From NCBI GenBank assembly GCA_963522145.1, contig CAUQXI010000007.1:1-64000 (forward strand): DNA of 64,000 nucleotides. The letters are read 5' to 3'. Positions 19,235 to 28,405 of this stretch are shown one piece after another. Every line of letters starts with the position of its first letter. Within the stretch, counting starts at the first letter, position 1. Made by a program: the position numbers and the translations under genes. This DNA is from Mesorhizobium_B sp963522145 (GTDB lineage: Bacteria > Pseudomonadota > Alphaproteobacteria > Rhizobiales > Rhizobiaceae). The notes beneath the pieces are model-generated. The model saw only the letters and a program-made list of their open reading frames with translations, did no database searches and was not told the origin of the DNA.

Positions 19235-21120
19235 GACTGTCTCGGTCGTTCGGCGGTCACGGCCTTTGTCACTGCCTGAAAGAGCGGCTGAGCGCCCATC
19301 GTCTCGACGGGCACGGAAAGCCTGGGCTGCCAGTTCGGATAGGAGTCGGTGGTGCCGGGCAGGTTGGTCGCCCGCGTCTCGCCGAGCAGGTCGGCAAGGC
19401 GCACGCCGCAAAGCAGGCTCGGCGTGCGGGCCACGAAGCGATGCGCGGCGACGGCGAGCGCGTCCGGCAGTTCGCCGTCAGGGGCATGAAGCGCTGCGTC
19501 GAGCACCTCCCCTGGCGTCTCGCCGGTTTCACGAAACAGCGACGCCATCGCACCGCGCTGATAGGCCCGCTCGCGCTCCTGCTGCGCGGCCCCCTCGGCC
19601 GTGATCAGCCCGTGTTCCAGCCGAAGGCGAATGTCGTCGCCACGCCACCAGCCCTTCCAGGTCGGCAGGTCATGAGTGGAGAGGCAGGCGAGCGCCAGCG
19701 CCGGATAGTGTTCCGGCCGCTTGAAGCCGCCATCCTCCGTGTTTTCGAAATAAATGATGCGATAGGACAGGATATTTGACGCGCCCATCACATCGCGGAA
19801 GCCGGGCGGCACATGGCCGAGATCCTCGCCGATCACCACCGTCCCTGCGGCGTTGGACGCCTCGGCCAGCACGTCGAGCATCCTCTCGATGGGATAGCGG
19901 AGATAGACGCCCTCCGCCGGACGCCCGCCCTCGGGCACGAGGAAGAGCTGCCAAAGCGCCATTGCGTGGTCGATGCGCAGCGCTCCGGCCGAGCGCATCA
20001 GGCTTTCCATCGCGGCGCGGAAGGGCCGGAACTCTTCGCGCGCGAGCGCCAGCGGCGAAAGGGCCGCGAGGTTCCAGTTCTGGCCTTCCGTCGTGAACAT
20101 GTCGGGCGGCGCGCCCACGGTGACGCCGGGCACCACGAGGTTCGGTCCGCTCCAGGTCGCGGACCCATCCGGCGCCTCGCCCACGGCGAAGTCGAGATAA
20201 AGGCCGATCCGCATCCCGGCCTCTCGTGCCGCGCGCGCGGCACCATCGAGCTGGACACGGCAGATCCATTGCAGCCAGAGATGAAACGACACCTCATCCG
20301 CATGGCTTGAAACGAAAGCCTCCACGGCCTCGCCCCGGCAGTCGCGGAACTCGGCCGGCCAAGCTGTCCAGCCGGCCCCGCGCCCAGCCGCCGCCATGTG
20401 CAGCGACAACGCCTCGAAGCGGGCGTGTCCGCTGAGCGCGTCACCACCCTCGCGACAAAAGCCGGCAAAAGCATCCGGCGACAGCGCAGGATCGCCGTTC
20501 CCTGCCTTCCAAGCGTCCCAGGCCCGCCGCAGCGCGCCGAGCTTCAAGCCGGCCACAGTCGGATAATCCACGTGATCGCTTTGTGTCAGCGACGCAATGG
20601 CGTCGGCCTCATGCGCCTGAGGCGCGCCGCCAGGCAGGAGATCGGGTGCGATATAGAGCGGATTGAGGAACCGCCGGCTGGATGGCGAAAAGGGGCTGTT
20701 ACGCTCGGGCGCGGCAAGAAACAGCGCATGAAGCGGATTGAGCCCGATGAAGTCGGCTCCCGTTTCTGCCGCTTGGGGCGCAAAGGCGACCAGGTCGGCG
20801 AAGTCGCCGATGCCCCAGTTGCGCGACGAGCGCAGCTCGTAAAGCTGAAGCGTGATGCCCCAGGCGCGATGTTCCCGCAGCCAGGAGGGCAAGAAACAGG
20901 CCTTGTCTTTGGCCGGCTCAAGAACAGGCGGGCGTGTGCCGTCCGTGCGGCGCAGTTCTTCTTCCAGCGCGTCATCGCGATCGACCGAAAGGCCGAGCGC
21001 CGTCAGCAGCCGCCGCTTGGCCTCATCGGAGATCGTGATTTGCCGCCCCCAGGCATCGTGACCGAGCGCGACGCCAAAGCGCTCCGCCAGGCGATCAAGC
21101 GGCGACTGTTCGACGCTCAT
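19231..21120 (-). CDS. malQ: 4-alpha-glucanotransferase (amylomaltase) MalQ
   Basis: The 629-residue GH77 protein has 'ELRSSRNWGIGDFADL' and 'GADFIGLNPLHALF'. The catalytic region includes 'GALRIDHAMALWQLFLVPEGG' (nucleophile Asp) and 'VVIGEDLGHVPPGFRDVM' (acid/base Glu). 'TSTHDLPTWKGWWRGDD'-type sequence is also present. It moves alpha-1,4-glucan segments and so lengthens short maltooligosaccharides to sizes that TreY accepts. Both ends overlap neighbouring genes by 4 nt. Confidence 0.95.
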   Translation of the reverse strand: MSVEQSPLDRLAERFGVALGHDAWGRQITISDEAKRRLLTALGLSVDRDDALEEELRRTDGTRPPVLEPAKDKACFLPSWLREHRAWGITLQLYELRSSRNWGIGDFADLVAFAPQAAETGADFIGLNPLHALFLAAPERNSPFSPSSRRFLNPLYIAPDLLPGGAPQAHEADAIASLTQSDHVDYPTVAGLKLGALRRAWDAWKAGNGDPALSPDAFAGFCREGGDALSGHARFEALSLHMAAAGRGAGWTAWPAEFRDCRGEAVEAFVSSHADEVSFHLWLQWICRVQLDGAARAAREAGMRIGLYLDFAVGEAPDGSATWSGPNLVVPGVTVGAPPDMFTTEGQNWNLAALSPLALAREEFRPFRAAMESLMRSAGALRIDHAMALWQLFLVPEGGRPAEGVYLRYPIERMLDVLAEASNAAGTVVIGEDLGHVPPGFRDVMGASNILSYRIIYFENTEDGGFKRPEHYPALALACLSTHDLPTWKGWWRGDDIRLRLEHGLITAEGAAQQERERAYQRGAMASLFRETGETPGEVLDAALHAPDGELPDALAVAAHRFVARTPSLLCGVRLADLLGETRATNLPGTTDSYPNWQPRLSVPVETMGAQPLFQAVTKAVTAERPRQS

Positions 21121-22946
21121 TCCGCTCGTCCACCTTCAACCGGCGCAATGGCGAACAGCACCGCCGGCATCAGCCAGGACGCGATGTCGGTGCTTTCGCG
21201 CAGCTTGGGCTCGGCAAAGATCACGCGGCCGTCGACGGGCGGCACCTCATGCGGCCCTTCGGAGAAGGTCGCGCGCAGTTGAAGAAGCGAGGCGCCCAGA
21301 CGCCAGTCCACCGCGATCACGTCCTTTTCCGCCTTGAGCACCCGCCCCGAATGCGCGCCGCCCGCTTTCACCAGCGGCACGATATGCTCGTGCCGGAGCG
21401 CGAGGAGGCGCTTGGTGAAGGCAAGCCAGTCGGCGCCCTTGTCCGTGTCCTGCCGGTGCCAGTCGATCTTGGAGGCGTTGAAGGTCTGCTCGGCGTTCGG
21501 ATCGGGGATCTGCTTCTGCTCGTCCTCCGTGTCGAAGGCGGGAAACTTCGCGAACTCACGCCGCCGGCCTTCGCGCACCGCCTTGGCCAGCTCGCCGTGG
21601 AAGTCGGTGAAGAAGTAGAACGGCCGTACCTCGCCCCATTCCTCGCCCATGAAGAGCAGTGGAATATGCGGGGAAAGCAGCAGCATCGCCTGAAGCACGC
21701 GCAGCTTGGTTTCCCGGCTGAGCAGGATCAGCCGATCTCCGAGTGCGCGGTTGCCGACCTGGTCGTGGTTCTGGAGAAAGTCCACGAAGGCGGACGGCGG
21801 CTGGTGCGCGCTCGGATAGCCGCGTGGCTTGTTTTCGCCGTGGATCGATATCTCGCCCTGGTAGGCGAAGCCCTCGGCCGAGGCGCGGGCGAGCAAGCGC
21901 AGCGGCTCCGCGGCGAAATCCTCGTAATAGGCATCCGTCTCGCCGCTCGCGACCACATGCGCCACATTGTGGAAATCGTCGTTCCACTCGGCGGTGTAGA
22001 GCGGAACCCTGTTTTCGCTGTCGCGCTCGTGCAGATTGGTGACGTTGCGGTTGTCTTCCGTGGTGAGATGGATGTGCCGGCCGGGAAAGGCCGCGCGGAT
22101 GCTCTGCGCGAATTCCACCAGGATCTCGGGGTCGGCCTCGTCATGGATGTGATCCACCGCGTCGAAGCGCAGACCGTCGAGGTGGAAATCGTGCAGCCAG
22201 TAGAGCGCGTTCTCGACAAAGAAGCGGCGCACCGGTTCCTTCTCATAGGCGATCGCGCCGCCCCACGGCGTACGCCGCTCAAGGTGGAAGAAGTCGGGCG
22301 CCAGCGCGGGGAGGTAATTCCCGTCCGGTCCGAAATGGTTGTAAACCACATCGAGCAGCACCATCAGCCCCAGCCCGTGCGCGGCATCGACGAATGCCTT
22401 CATGTCGTCGGGCGAGCCATAGGCGCGATGGGGCGCATAAAGCAGCACGCCGTCATAGCCCCAGCCCCGGTTCCCCGCGAACTGCGCGACGGGCATGATC
22501 TCCACCGCCGTGATGCCGAGCGCCGCCAGATGCGGCAGCCGCTCGATGGCGGCACGGAACGTTCCTTCGGGCGTGAACGTGCCGATGTGAAGCTCGTAGA
22601 GGACAGTTTCTTCCCAGGGACGACCCTGCCAGTCCGTGTTGCGCCACCGATAGCTCTCCGGATCGGTGAGCAGCGAGGGCCCGTGTACGTCTCCCGCCTG
22701 CGCGCGCGACGCCGGGTCGGGCACAGCGAGCCCATCAGGAAGCACATAGGCGTATGGTGTGCCGGCCTGCACGTCTTGCGCGTGATGCTCGAACCAGCCG
22801 CCGCCATCGCGCTCCATCGGAACGGTGCGTCCGTTCAGTTGAAGCGAAAGGGTTTCGGTCCCCGGTGCCCAGATGCGGAAGCGGGCGCCGCCGTCCCCGT
22901 TGAGCCTGGCGCCCCAGTTCGACGCCCAGTCCAACTCACCCGTCAC
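21117..22946 (-). CDS. treZ: Malto-oligosyltrehalose trehalohydrolase TreZ
   Basis: This 609-residue GH13 enzyme has an N-terminal E-set/CBM48-like domain ('RFRIWAPGTETLSLQL'). The barrel follows: 'ELHIGTFTPEGTFRAAIERL', 'NRGWGYDGVLLYAPHRAYG', 'LLDVVYNHFGPDGNYL', 'DGLRFDAVDHIHD' (nucleophile) and 'LTTEDNRNVT' (acid/base). It cleaves maltooligosyl trehalose to free trehalose and shortened maltodextrin. It overlaps glgX upstream and malQ downstream by 4 nt each. Confidence 0.95.
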   Translation of the reverse strand: MTGELDWASNWGARLNGDGGARFRIWAPGTETLSLQLNGRTVPMERDGGGWFEHHAQDVQAGTPYAYVLPDGLAVPDPASRAQAGDVHGPSLLTDPESYRWRNTDWQGRPWEETVLYELHIGTFTPEGTFRAAIERLPHLAALGITAVEIMPVAQFAGNRGWGYDGVLLYAPHRAYGSPDDMKAFVDAAHGLGLMVLLDVVYNHFGPDGNYLPALAPDFFHLERRTPWGGAIAYEKEPVRRFFVENALYWLHDFHLDGLRFDAVDHIHDEADPEILVEFAQSIRAAFPGRHIHLTTEDNRNVTNLHERDSENRVPLYTAEWNDDFHNVAHVVASGETDAYYEDFAAEPLRLLARASAEGFAYQGEISIHGENKPRGYPSAHQPPSAFVDFLQNHDQVGNRALGDRLILLSRETKLRVLQAMLLLSPHIPLLFMGEEWGEVRPFYFFTDFHGELAKAVREGRRREFAKFPAFDTEDEQKQIPDPNAEQTFNASKIDWHRQDTDKGADWLAFTKRLLALRHEHIVPLVKAGGAHSGRVLKAEKDVIAVDWRLGASLLQLRATFSEGPHEVPPVDGRVIFAEPKLRESTDIASWLMPAVLFAIAPVEGGRAE

Positions 22947-25024
22947 GCCAGCGTCTCCAGAAGGATCAGGCTGCGGCCTTCGACACCATAGGAGCCTTCC
23001 ACCGGTTCACCGTTCTTTTCGCGCGCGGTTCCGGCGGCCGTGTCGATCAGCTTGCGCCAGCCGGAGGCGAGCGGAGCGGGCAGGGTGAAGTCCAGGTTCT
23101 CGTGATAAGCGTTGAGGAGCATCAGAAGGCGCTCCTCAGGGCCTGCCAAGAGCACCGCCATGGAGCGTGTGTGCGGCTGATGCCAGTCACCATCCTCCAT
23201 CGGCTGGCCATCGGGGCGCAGCCACTGAACGTCGAGCGTTCCCGCCTCGTCCACCGGCTGGCCGTGAAGGAACTTCCACTGGCGCAAGAGGCGGCGCGTA
23301 CGGCGAATGCGGAGCACACTCGCCGCGAACGTGTAGAACTCCCCATCCCGTCCCTCCACCTTGCTCCAGTCGAGCCAGGCGAGCGGCGCATCCTGGCAAT
23401 AGGCGTTGTTGTTGCCATCCTGCGTGCGGCCCACTTCATCGCCCATGAGCAGCATGGGCGAGCCCTGCGACAGCAGCGTGGTGGCGAGCAGGTTGCGCCG
23501 CATCCGGTCGCGCAGGGCGAGGATCGCGGGATCGTCGGTCGGTCCTTCCGCCCCGCAATTCCAGCTCAGATTATGCGAATGGCCGTCCTGGTTGTTCTCG
23601 CCATTCGCCTCGTTGTGCTTGTCGTTGTAGGCCACGACGTCGGCGAGCGTGAAGCCGTCATGGGCCGTGACGAAGTTGACGCTCGCCCAAGGGCGGCGAC
23701 CGCGCTTGTCGAACAGGCCGGCCGAGCCCAGAAGGTTGCTCGCGAGATCGGCCGCGGTGCCTTCCTCGCCCTTCCAGTAGGCGCGCACCGTGTCGCGGTA
23801 CTTGTCGTTCCATTCCGCCCAGCCGGGCGGGAAATTGCCGACCTGATAGCCGCCCGGACCGGTATCCCAGGGCTCGGCGATCAGTTTGACCTGCGACAGC
23901 GTCGGGTCCTGCCGCACCGCGTCCAAAAACACGGCATGGTCGCTGAACGTGTCCCGGTCGCGGCCGAGCGTGGAGGCGAGGTCGAAGCGGAAGCCGTCCA
24001 CATGGCATTCGCTGACCCAGTAGCGCAGCGAGTCCATCACCATCTGCAGCACACGGTCGTGTCGCAGGTTGAGATTGTTGCCGCAGCCCGTGGTCTCGAA
24101 ATAATAGCGCGGGTCGTCGGCGAGCACGTAATAGCTCGCATTGTCGATGCCGCGGAAGGACAGCGTCGGCCCCATCTGGTTGCCTTCCGCCGTGTGGTTG
24201 TAGACCACGTCGAGGATTACCTCGATGCCGGCCTCGTGAAGGCGGCGCACCATCAGCTTGAACTCGTGGATGCCGCCGCCCGGCGAGATGTAGCGCGCGG
24301 CGGGCGAGAAGAAGCCGACAGTGTTGTAGCCCCAATAGTTGGTGAGGCCCTTTTCGACCAGATAGCGGTCGTTGAAGAAGGATTGCACGGGCATCAGCTC
24401 GACGGAAGTCACGCCGAGCTTGGCGAGATGCTCGACGACGCGCGGGTCAGCTAGGCCGGCAAAGGTGCCGCGAAGCTGCGGCGGCAGGTCCTCGCGCAGC
24501 GCGGTCATGCCTTTGACATGGGCCTCGTAGAACACCGTTTCCGCCCAGGGAATGTTGGGGCGGATGTCGTTGCCCCAGGTCACCGCCGGATCCACCACCA
24601 CGCATTTGGGCATGATGGGCGCGGAATCGCGTCGGTCGAAAGACAGGTCCTCTCGCGCGGAGCCGATGCGGTAGCCGAAAGCCGCGTCGTGCCAGCGCAT
24701 GTCGCCTCGCATCTCGAGCGCATAAGGATCGAGCAGGAGCTTGTTCGGGTTGAAGCGGTGCCCGCCCTCCGGCGCATAAGGCCCGTGAACGCGATAGCCG
24801 TAAAGCTGGCCGGGCCGGACATCCGGCAGATAGCCGTGCCACACCTCGTGCGTGTATTCGGGCAGCGGAATACGCTCGATCTCGCGGCGGCCGCTACTGT
24901 CGAACAAGCAGAGCTCGACCTTGGTGGCGTTGGCCGAGAACAAGGCGAAGTTGACGCCGGACCCGTCCCAATGCGCGCCGAGCGGAACGGGGGAGCCGTG
25001 CGAGACGCGATACCTGGATGTCAT
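22943..25024 (-). CDS. glgX: Glycogen debranching enzyme GlgX
   Basis: The 693-residue isoamylase-type GH13 protein has an N-terminal CBM48 ('GSPVPLGAHWDGSGVNFALFSANA'). The catalytic motifs are 'LDVVYNHTAEGN', 'DGFRFDLASTLGRD' (nucleophile), 'LIAEPWDTGPGGYQVG' (acid/base) and 'VTAHDGFTLADVV'. GlgX hydrolyses alpha-1,6 branches of phosphorylase-limited glycogen to release maltooligosaccharides, which the three downstream enzymes convert to trehalose. It is the first gene of the operon, and the 293 bp upstream must contain its promoter. I see no clear operator there. Confidence 0.96.
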   Translation of the reverse strand: MTSRYRVSHGSPVPLGAHWDGSGVNFALFSANATKVELCLFDSSGRREIERIPLPEYTHEVWHGYLPDVRPGQLYGYRVHGPYAPEGGHRFNPNKLLLDPYALEMRGDMRWHDAAFGYRIGSAREDLSFDRRDSAPIMPKCVVVDPAVTWGNDIRPNIPWAETVFYEAHVKGMTALREDLPPQLRGTFAGLADPRVVEHLAKLGVTSVELMPVQSFFNDRYLVEKGLTNYWGYNTVGFFSPAARYISPGGGIHEFKLMVRRLHEAGIEVILDVVYNHTAEGNQMGPTLSFRGIDNASYYVLADDPRYYFETTGCGNNLNLRHDRVLQMVMDSLRYWVSECHVDGFRFDLASTLGRDRDTFSDHAVFLDAVRQDPTLSQVKLIAEPWDTGPGGYQVGNFPPGWAEWNDKYRDTVRAYWKGEEGTAADLASNLLGSAGLFDKRGRRPWASVNFVTAHDGFTLADVVAYNDKHNEANGENNQDGHSHNLSWNCGAEGPTDDPAILALRDRMRRNLLATTLLSQGSPMLLMGDEVGRTQDGNNNAYCQDAPLAWLDWSKVEGRDGEFYTFAASVLRIRRTRRLLRQWKFLHGQPVDEAGTLDVQWLRPDGQPMEDGDWHQPHTRSMAVLLAGPEERLLMLLNAYHENLDFTLPAPLASGWRKLIDTAAGTAREKNGEPVEGSYGVEGRSLILLETLA

Positions 25025-25317
25025 GGGAGCTTTTCGAGACGTGACTGAGGGAAATGAAGCAAAGGCGGAGGCTCAACAAAGACGAAAAGGATCAGTCTCG
25101 CGGCCGGTCGTGGACGGAAAAACGAAGCAGGCCGAACATGGCGCACGGGAGCGGTTTGGCCAGCCTTCCCGGCATAAAAGAACGGCGACTTCCTGCGCTG
25201 GAAGCCGCCGCCTTTCTGCACTCCGGTCCCGTTCGGTTTGGCTCTCAACGGCAGCACAGCCGACAACTTGTGCCGCGTTATCGAATGCGAAGTGAACGGG
25301 CTTCGTTCGAAAAAGGC

Positions 25318-25677
25318 CTAACGGGACGGGTTCCGGCCCGTTTCGGGCATGTCCGACGTTCCGGCGGCATCACCGGCGCTCCCGCCAATTCCGCCGAACG
25401 TGTCTCCAGTGCCCGATGATCCGCCCGTCTGCAGGCCGCTGCTGAGACCTTCATCGTTCGGGCTCTCATCGGCCGCGGGGCCGGTCGCAACCGCATCATC
25501 GGCGTCGCCGCTGTGTCCGCTATCGGCAGCATCCTCAGACGCGTCGCCGTCTTCATCGACGTACCGGCTGGCCTCGTGCCAGTGTTGTTCGTGATTGCCT
25601 TCCTCCCGGCCGCCACGCTCCCAGATCTGGTAGGCGCGCGACCGTATCCGGTCTTCCCTGTTCGGATCAGTTGTCAT
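25318..25677 (-). CDS. DUF2934 domain protein with acidic tail
   Basis: The protein has 119 residues. Residues 8-40 ('EDRIRSRAYQIWERGGREEGNHEQHW') match the short DUF2934 motif found in many proteobacterial proteins of unknown role. The rest is a low-complexity Asp/Gly/Ser/Ala tail, probably disordered, with Gly-Thr repeats near the end. AGAAGGGAG precedes the ATG. There is no membrane segment. It sits alone between the trehalose operon and an aldo/keto reductase; a link to stress or osmotic response is only a guess. Confidence 0.8.
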   Translation of the reverse strand: MTTDPNREDRIRSRAYQIWERGGREEGNHEQHWHEASRYVDEDGDASEDAADSGHSGDADDAVATGPAADESPNDEGLSSGLQTGGSSGTGDTFGGIGGSAGDAAGTSDMPETGRNPSR

Positions 25678-25830
25678 GGTGAACTCCCTTCTGCGTCATG
25701 CCTCGGGGCTTGAGAGCCGCATCCACGCTTGAAGCAGGATCAACTCGCAAAGCCGGGCATCGCCTCCAACTAGGGCGGCCCCGGAGCGTTCCCTCCAGCT
25801 ATTTCGATTTTTATGCGAAGGAAGCAGCCT

Positions 25831-26817
25831 TCAACGATCCACCATCGCCATTGCCCGCTCGCCGTAGCGCGGCCCGGCGATCCGCTCCGGCCGCAACGCA
25901 TCATCCAGCGCCGCCATGCACTCCGCATCAAGCGTCAGACCCGCCGCGCCGACATTCTCTTCCAGGAAGCGCTTCCGCTTGGTGCCGGGGATGGGCACGA
26001 TGTCGTCGCCTTTCGCCAGCAGCCAGGCGAGCGCCACCTGCGCGGGCGTTGCCCCCATGCTCGCCGCCACCGCCTGCACGACCTCCGCCGCTCCCATATT
26101 GGCGTCGAAATTAGCACCCTGGAAGCGCGGGTCACCGTGCCGGAAGTCATCCGCAGGATAGTCTTCCGCGCGTTTGGCGGTGCCGGACAGGAACCCTCGG
26201 CCGAGCGGGCTGAACGGAACCAGTCCGATGTCGAGCTCACGCAGCACGGGGATGATCTCCGCTTCCAGGTTGCGCTCCCACAGCGAATACTCGCTTTGAA
26301 GCGCGGAAACGGGATGCACGGCATGGGCGCGGCGGATATTGGAAACCCCCGCTTCCGACAGCCCGAAGAAGCGCACGAGCCCCTCGCGCACCAGTTCGCC
26401 CACCACTCCCGCGACATCCTCGATCGGAACCGCCGGATCGACGCGATGCTGATAAAGAAGATCGATGCGGTCGGTCTGGAGCCGGCGCAGCGAGGCTTCA
26501 ACCACGTCCCGGATATGCGCGGGCCGGCTGTTCACGCCCATGCTCTTCCCGTCCTGAATGTCGAAGCCGAACTTGGTCGCCAGGACGACCTGCTCCCTTT
26601 TGCCCTTGAGCGCGCGGCCGAGCAGTTCCTCGTTCTTGAACGGGCCGTAAACCTCCGCCGTGTCGAACAGCGTCACGCCAAGCTCGATCGCGCGGTGAAG
26701 GGTGGCAATGGATTCGGCCTCGTCGGCCGGCCCATAGGACTGGCTCATGCCCATGCAGCCCAGCCCGAGCGCGGAAACCGTGAGGCCCTGGCGGCCGAGA
26801 ATTCGTGTCTGCAGCAT
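25831..26817 (-). CDS. Aldo/keto reductase
   Basis: The 328-residue AKR has 'LGLGCMGMSQSYGPADE' at the N-terminus and the tetrad in 'LFDTAEVYGPFKNEELLG' (Asp, Tyr), 'VLATKFGF' (Lys) and 'LLYQHRVDP' (His). A C-terminal 'VPIPGTKRKRFLEENVGA' binds NADPH. This is the AKR13-like group often annotated as pyridoxine 4-dehydrogenase-like or general stress oxidoreductases. The substrate is unknown. It is separated from hemN by 73 bp on the same strand. Confidence 0.9.
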   Translation of the reverse strand: MLQTRILGRQGLTVSALGLGCMGMSQSYGPADEAESIATLHRAIELGVTLFDTAEVYGPFKNEELLGRALKGKREQVVLATKFGFDIQDGKSMGVNSRPAHIRDVVEASLRRLQTDRIDLLYQHRVDPAVPIEDVAGVVGELVREGLVRFFGLSEAGVSNIRRAHAVHPVSALQSEYSLWERNLEAEIIPVLRELDIGLVPFSPLGRGFLSGTAKRAEDYPADDFRHGDPRFQGANFDANMGAAEVVQAVAASMGATPAQVALAWLLAKGDDIVPIPGTKRKRFLEENVGAAGLTLDAECMAALDDALRPERIAGPRYGERAMAMVDR

Positions 26818-26890
26818 GGCGCGCTCCGTAGGCTGTCCTTCGAAGCAGGCTCAATCCTCTGGACGGAAACCGGTTCCCCGGTCGCAAACC

Positions 26891-28243
26891 TCAGACGGGT
26901 GCGGAGTGGCGCGCCGCTCCTTTGGCGAGAAAGCGGTCGAACTTCGCAGCCACGGTGCGCACGAAGGGCCGGCCCTTCGGCGAAACAATGAAATGCTCGC
27001 CGTCGAAGCGGATCAGGCCATCAACATCCGATCGGCTCGCCTCGCGCGCGATCGCCACGATCTCGTCGGCGTCCGAGCCAAAGCTCCGGCTGAGCGGTGA
27101 CACCGCGAAGCCGAACTCGCACATCAGCTTTTCGATCACATGCGCCGCCACCCGATCGCGCGGCTCAAGCGCGACGCCGCGCGCAATCGGCAACTCGCCC
27201 GCCAGCGCGCGCCTTTGATACTCGGCCGTTGCGGTCACGTTCTGGACATGGCCCTGCGGCAGGCGGCCGACCGACGACGCGCCGAGCCCCAGGAGCACAT
27301 CCGCGGTATCCGTCGTGTAACCCTGGAAGTTGCGCCGGAGCCGGCCAGCCGCGAAAGCCTCGGCCAGGCTGTCGCCCGGCCTGGCGAAGTGATCGATGCC
27401 GATCGGCACCATCCCGGCCGCTGCGAGCCGTTCCGCACCTGCTTCTGCCTGTGCGAAGCGGGCAGGCGCATCGGGCAGAACCGACGCATCGATCATGTTC
27501 TGGTGCTTCTTCATCCAGGGCACATGGGCATAGCCGAACAATGCCATGCGATCAGGATCAAGCGTCAGGCACTGGTCGAGCGTGCGGAGAAGCGTTTCGA
27601 CCGTCTGATGCGGCAAGCCGTACAGCACATCGAGGTTGACCGACCGGACGCCCCGGGCGCGAAACCCGTCGATCGCATCGCGCGTCTGCTCGAAGCTTTG
27701 CGGGCGGTTGATGGCCGCCTGCACCCGCGCGTCGAAATCCTGCACGCCGAAGCTCGCCCGCGTGACGCCGAACCGCGCCCATGCGGCGAGACGCAGGTCG
27801 TCAACATCGTTCGGGTCGATCTCCAGGCTGATCTCGCAATCGGATGCGAGAGCAAAGCGCCTGCGCAGAACTTCGCCCAACCGGTCGATGTCGCCGGGCT
27901 GGAGCAGAGTGGGCGAGCCGCCGCCGAAATGGACGGCGCTCAACCGCCCCCGCCCCCCGAGACGGCCCGCCAGCGTGGCGGTCTCGGCCGTCAGCGCTTT
28001 GAGATAGGCGGCCACGGGCTCGTAACGGCGCACCTGCTTGGTGTGGCAGCCGCAGAACCAGCACAGGCGGTCACAGAAGGGAATGTGGAGGTAAAGCGAG
28101 ATGCGATCATCGGGCCGGATTGTATCCAGCCAAGCGCCGTAAATGTCCGCGTCGACACCGGGATGGAAATGCGGCGCGGTGGGGTAGCTCGTATAGCGCG
28201 GCACGGGCGCGGAATAGCGCGCGACGAGGTCAGCTTGGGTCAT
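26891..28243 (-). CDS. hemN: Oxygen-independent coproporphyrinogen III oxidase HemN
   Basis: This 450-residue radical-SAM enzyme has the [4Fe-4S] site 'CDRLCWFCGC' (CxxxCxxC) after 'SLYLHIPF', the SAM-binding 'FGGGSPTLL', and 'GVQDFDARVQAAINRPQ'. It converts coproporphyrinogen III to protoporphyrinogen IX without O2, supplying heme under low oxygen. The ATG at 28243 is used; the frame extends to 28303 without family similarity. A perfect FNR box lies 62 bp upstream, shared with the divergent FNR gene, so anaerobic induction is likely. Confidence 0.95.
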   Translation of the reverse strand: MTQADLVARYSAPVPRYTSYPTAPHFHPGVDADIYGAWLDTIRPDDRISLYLHIPFCDRLCWFCGCHTKQVRRYEPVAAYLKALTAETATLAGRLGGRGRLSAVHFGGGSPTLLQPGDIDRLGEVLRRRFALASDCEISLEIDPNDVDDLRLAAWARFGVTRASFGVQDFDARVQAAINRPQSFEQTRDAIDGFRARGVRSVNLDVLYGLPHQTVETLLRTLDQCLTLDPDRMALFGYAHVPWMKKHQNMIDASVLPDAPARFAQAEAGAERLAAAGMVPIGIDHFARPGDSLAEAFAAGRLRRNFQGYTTDTADVLLGLGASSVGRLPQGHVQNVTATAEYQRRALAGELPIARGVALEPRDRVAAHVIEKLMCEFGFAVSPLSRSFGSDADEIVAIAREASRSDVDGLIRFDGEHFIVSPKGRPFVRTVAAKFDRFLAKGAARHSAPV

Positions 28244-28305
28244 GATCACCCTCGGGAGAGCTTTCGGTTCACCCCAGCGATATAGCCTGCGACGCACGCT
28301 CACCT

Positions 28306-28319
28306 TTGATATGGGTCAA
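28306..28319. promoter_or_regulatory. FNR/FixK-type box in hemN-fnr intergenic region
   Basis: TTGATATGGGTCAA fits the TTGA-N6-TCAA consensus exactly. It lies 62 bp from the hemN start and 86 bp from the start of the divergent FNR-type gene, so one site may serve both promoters. Binding is inferred from consensus only. Confidence 0.8.
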
Positions 28320-28405
28320 GCCTGGGTTATGGAAGCCGCTGAACGGTTTCACGGAGCCCCCTTAGCCCCCATCGTTGAACGTCGCCGATCGGCGACCCGG
28401 ACATC

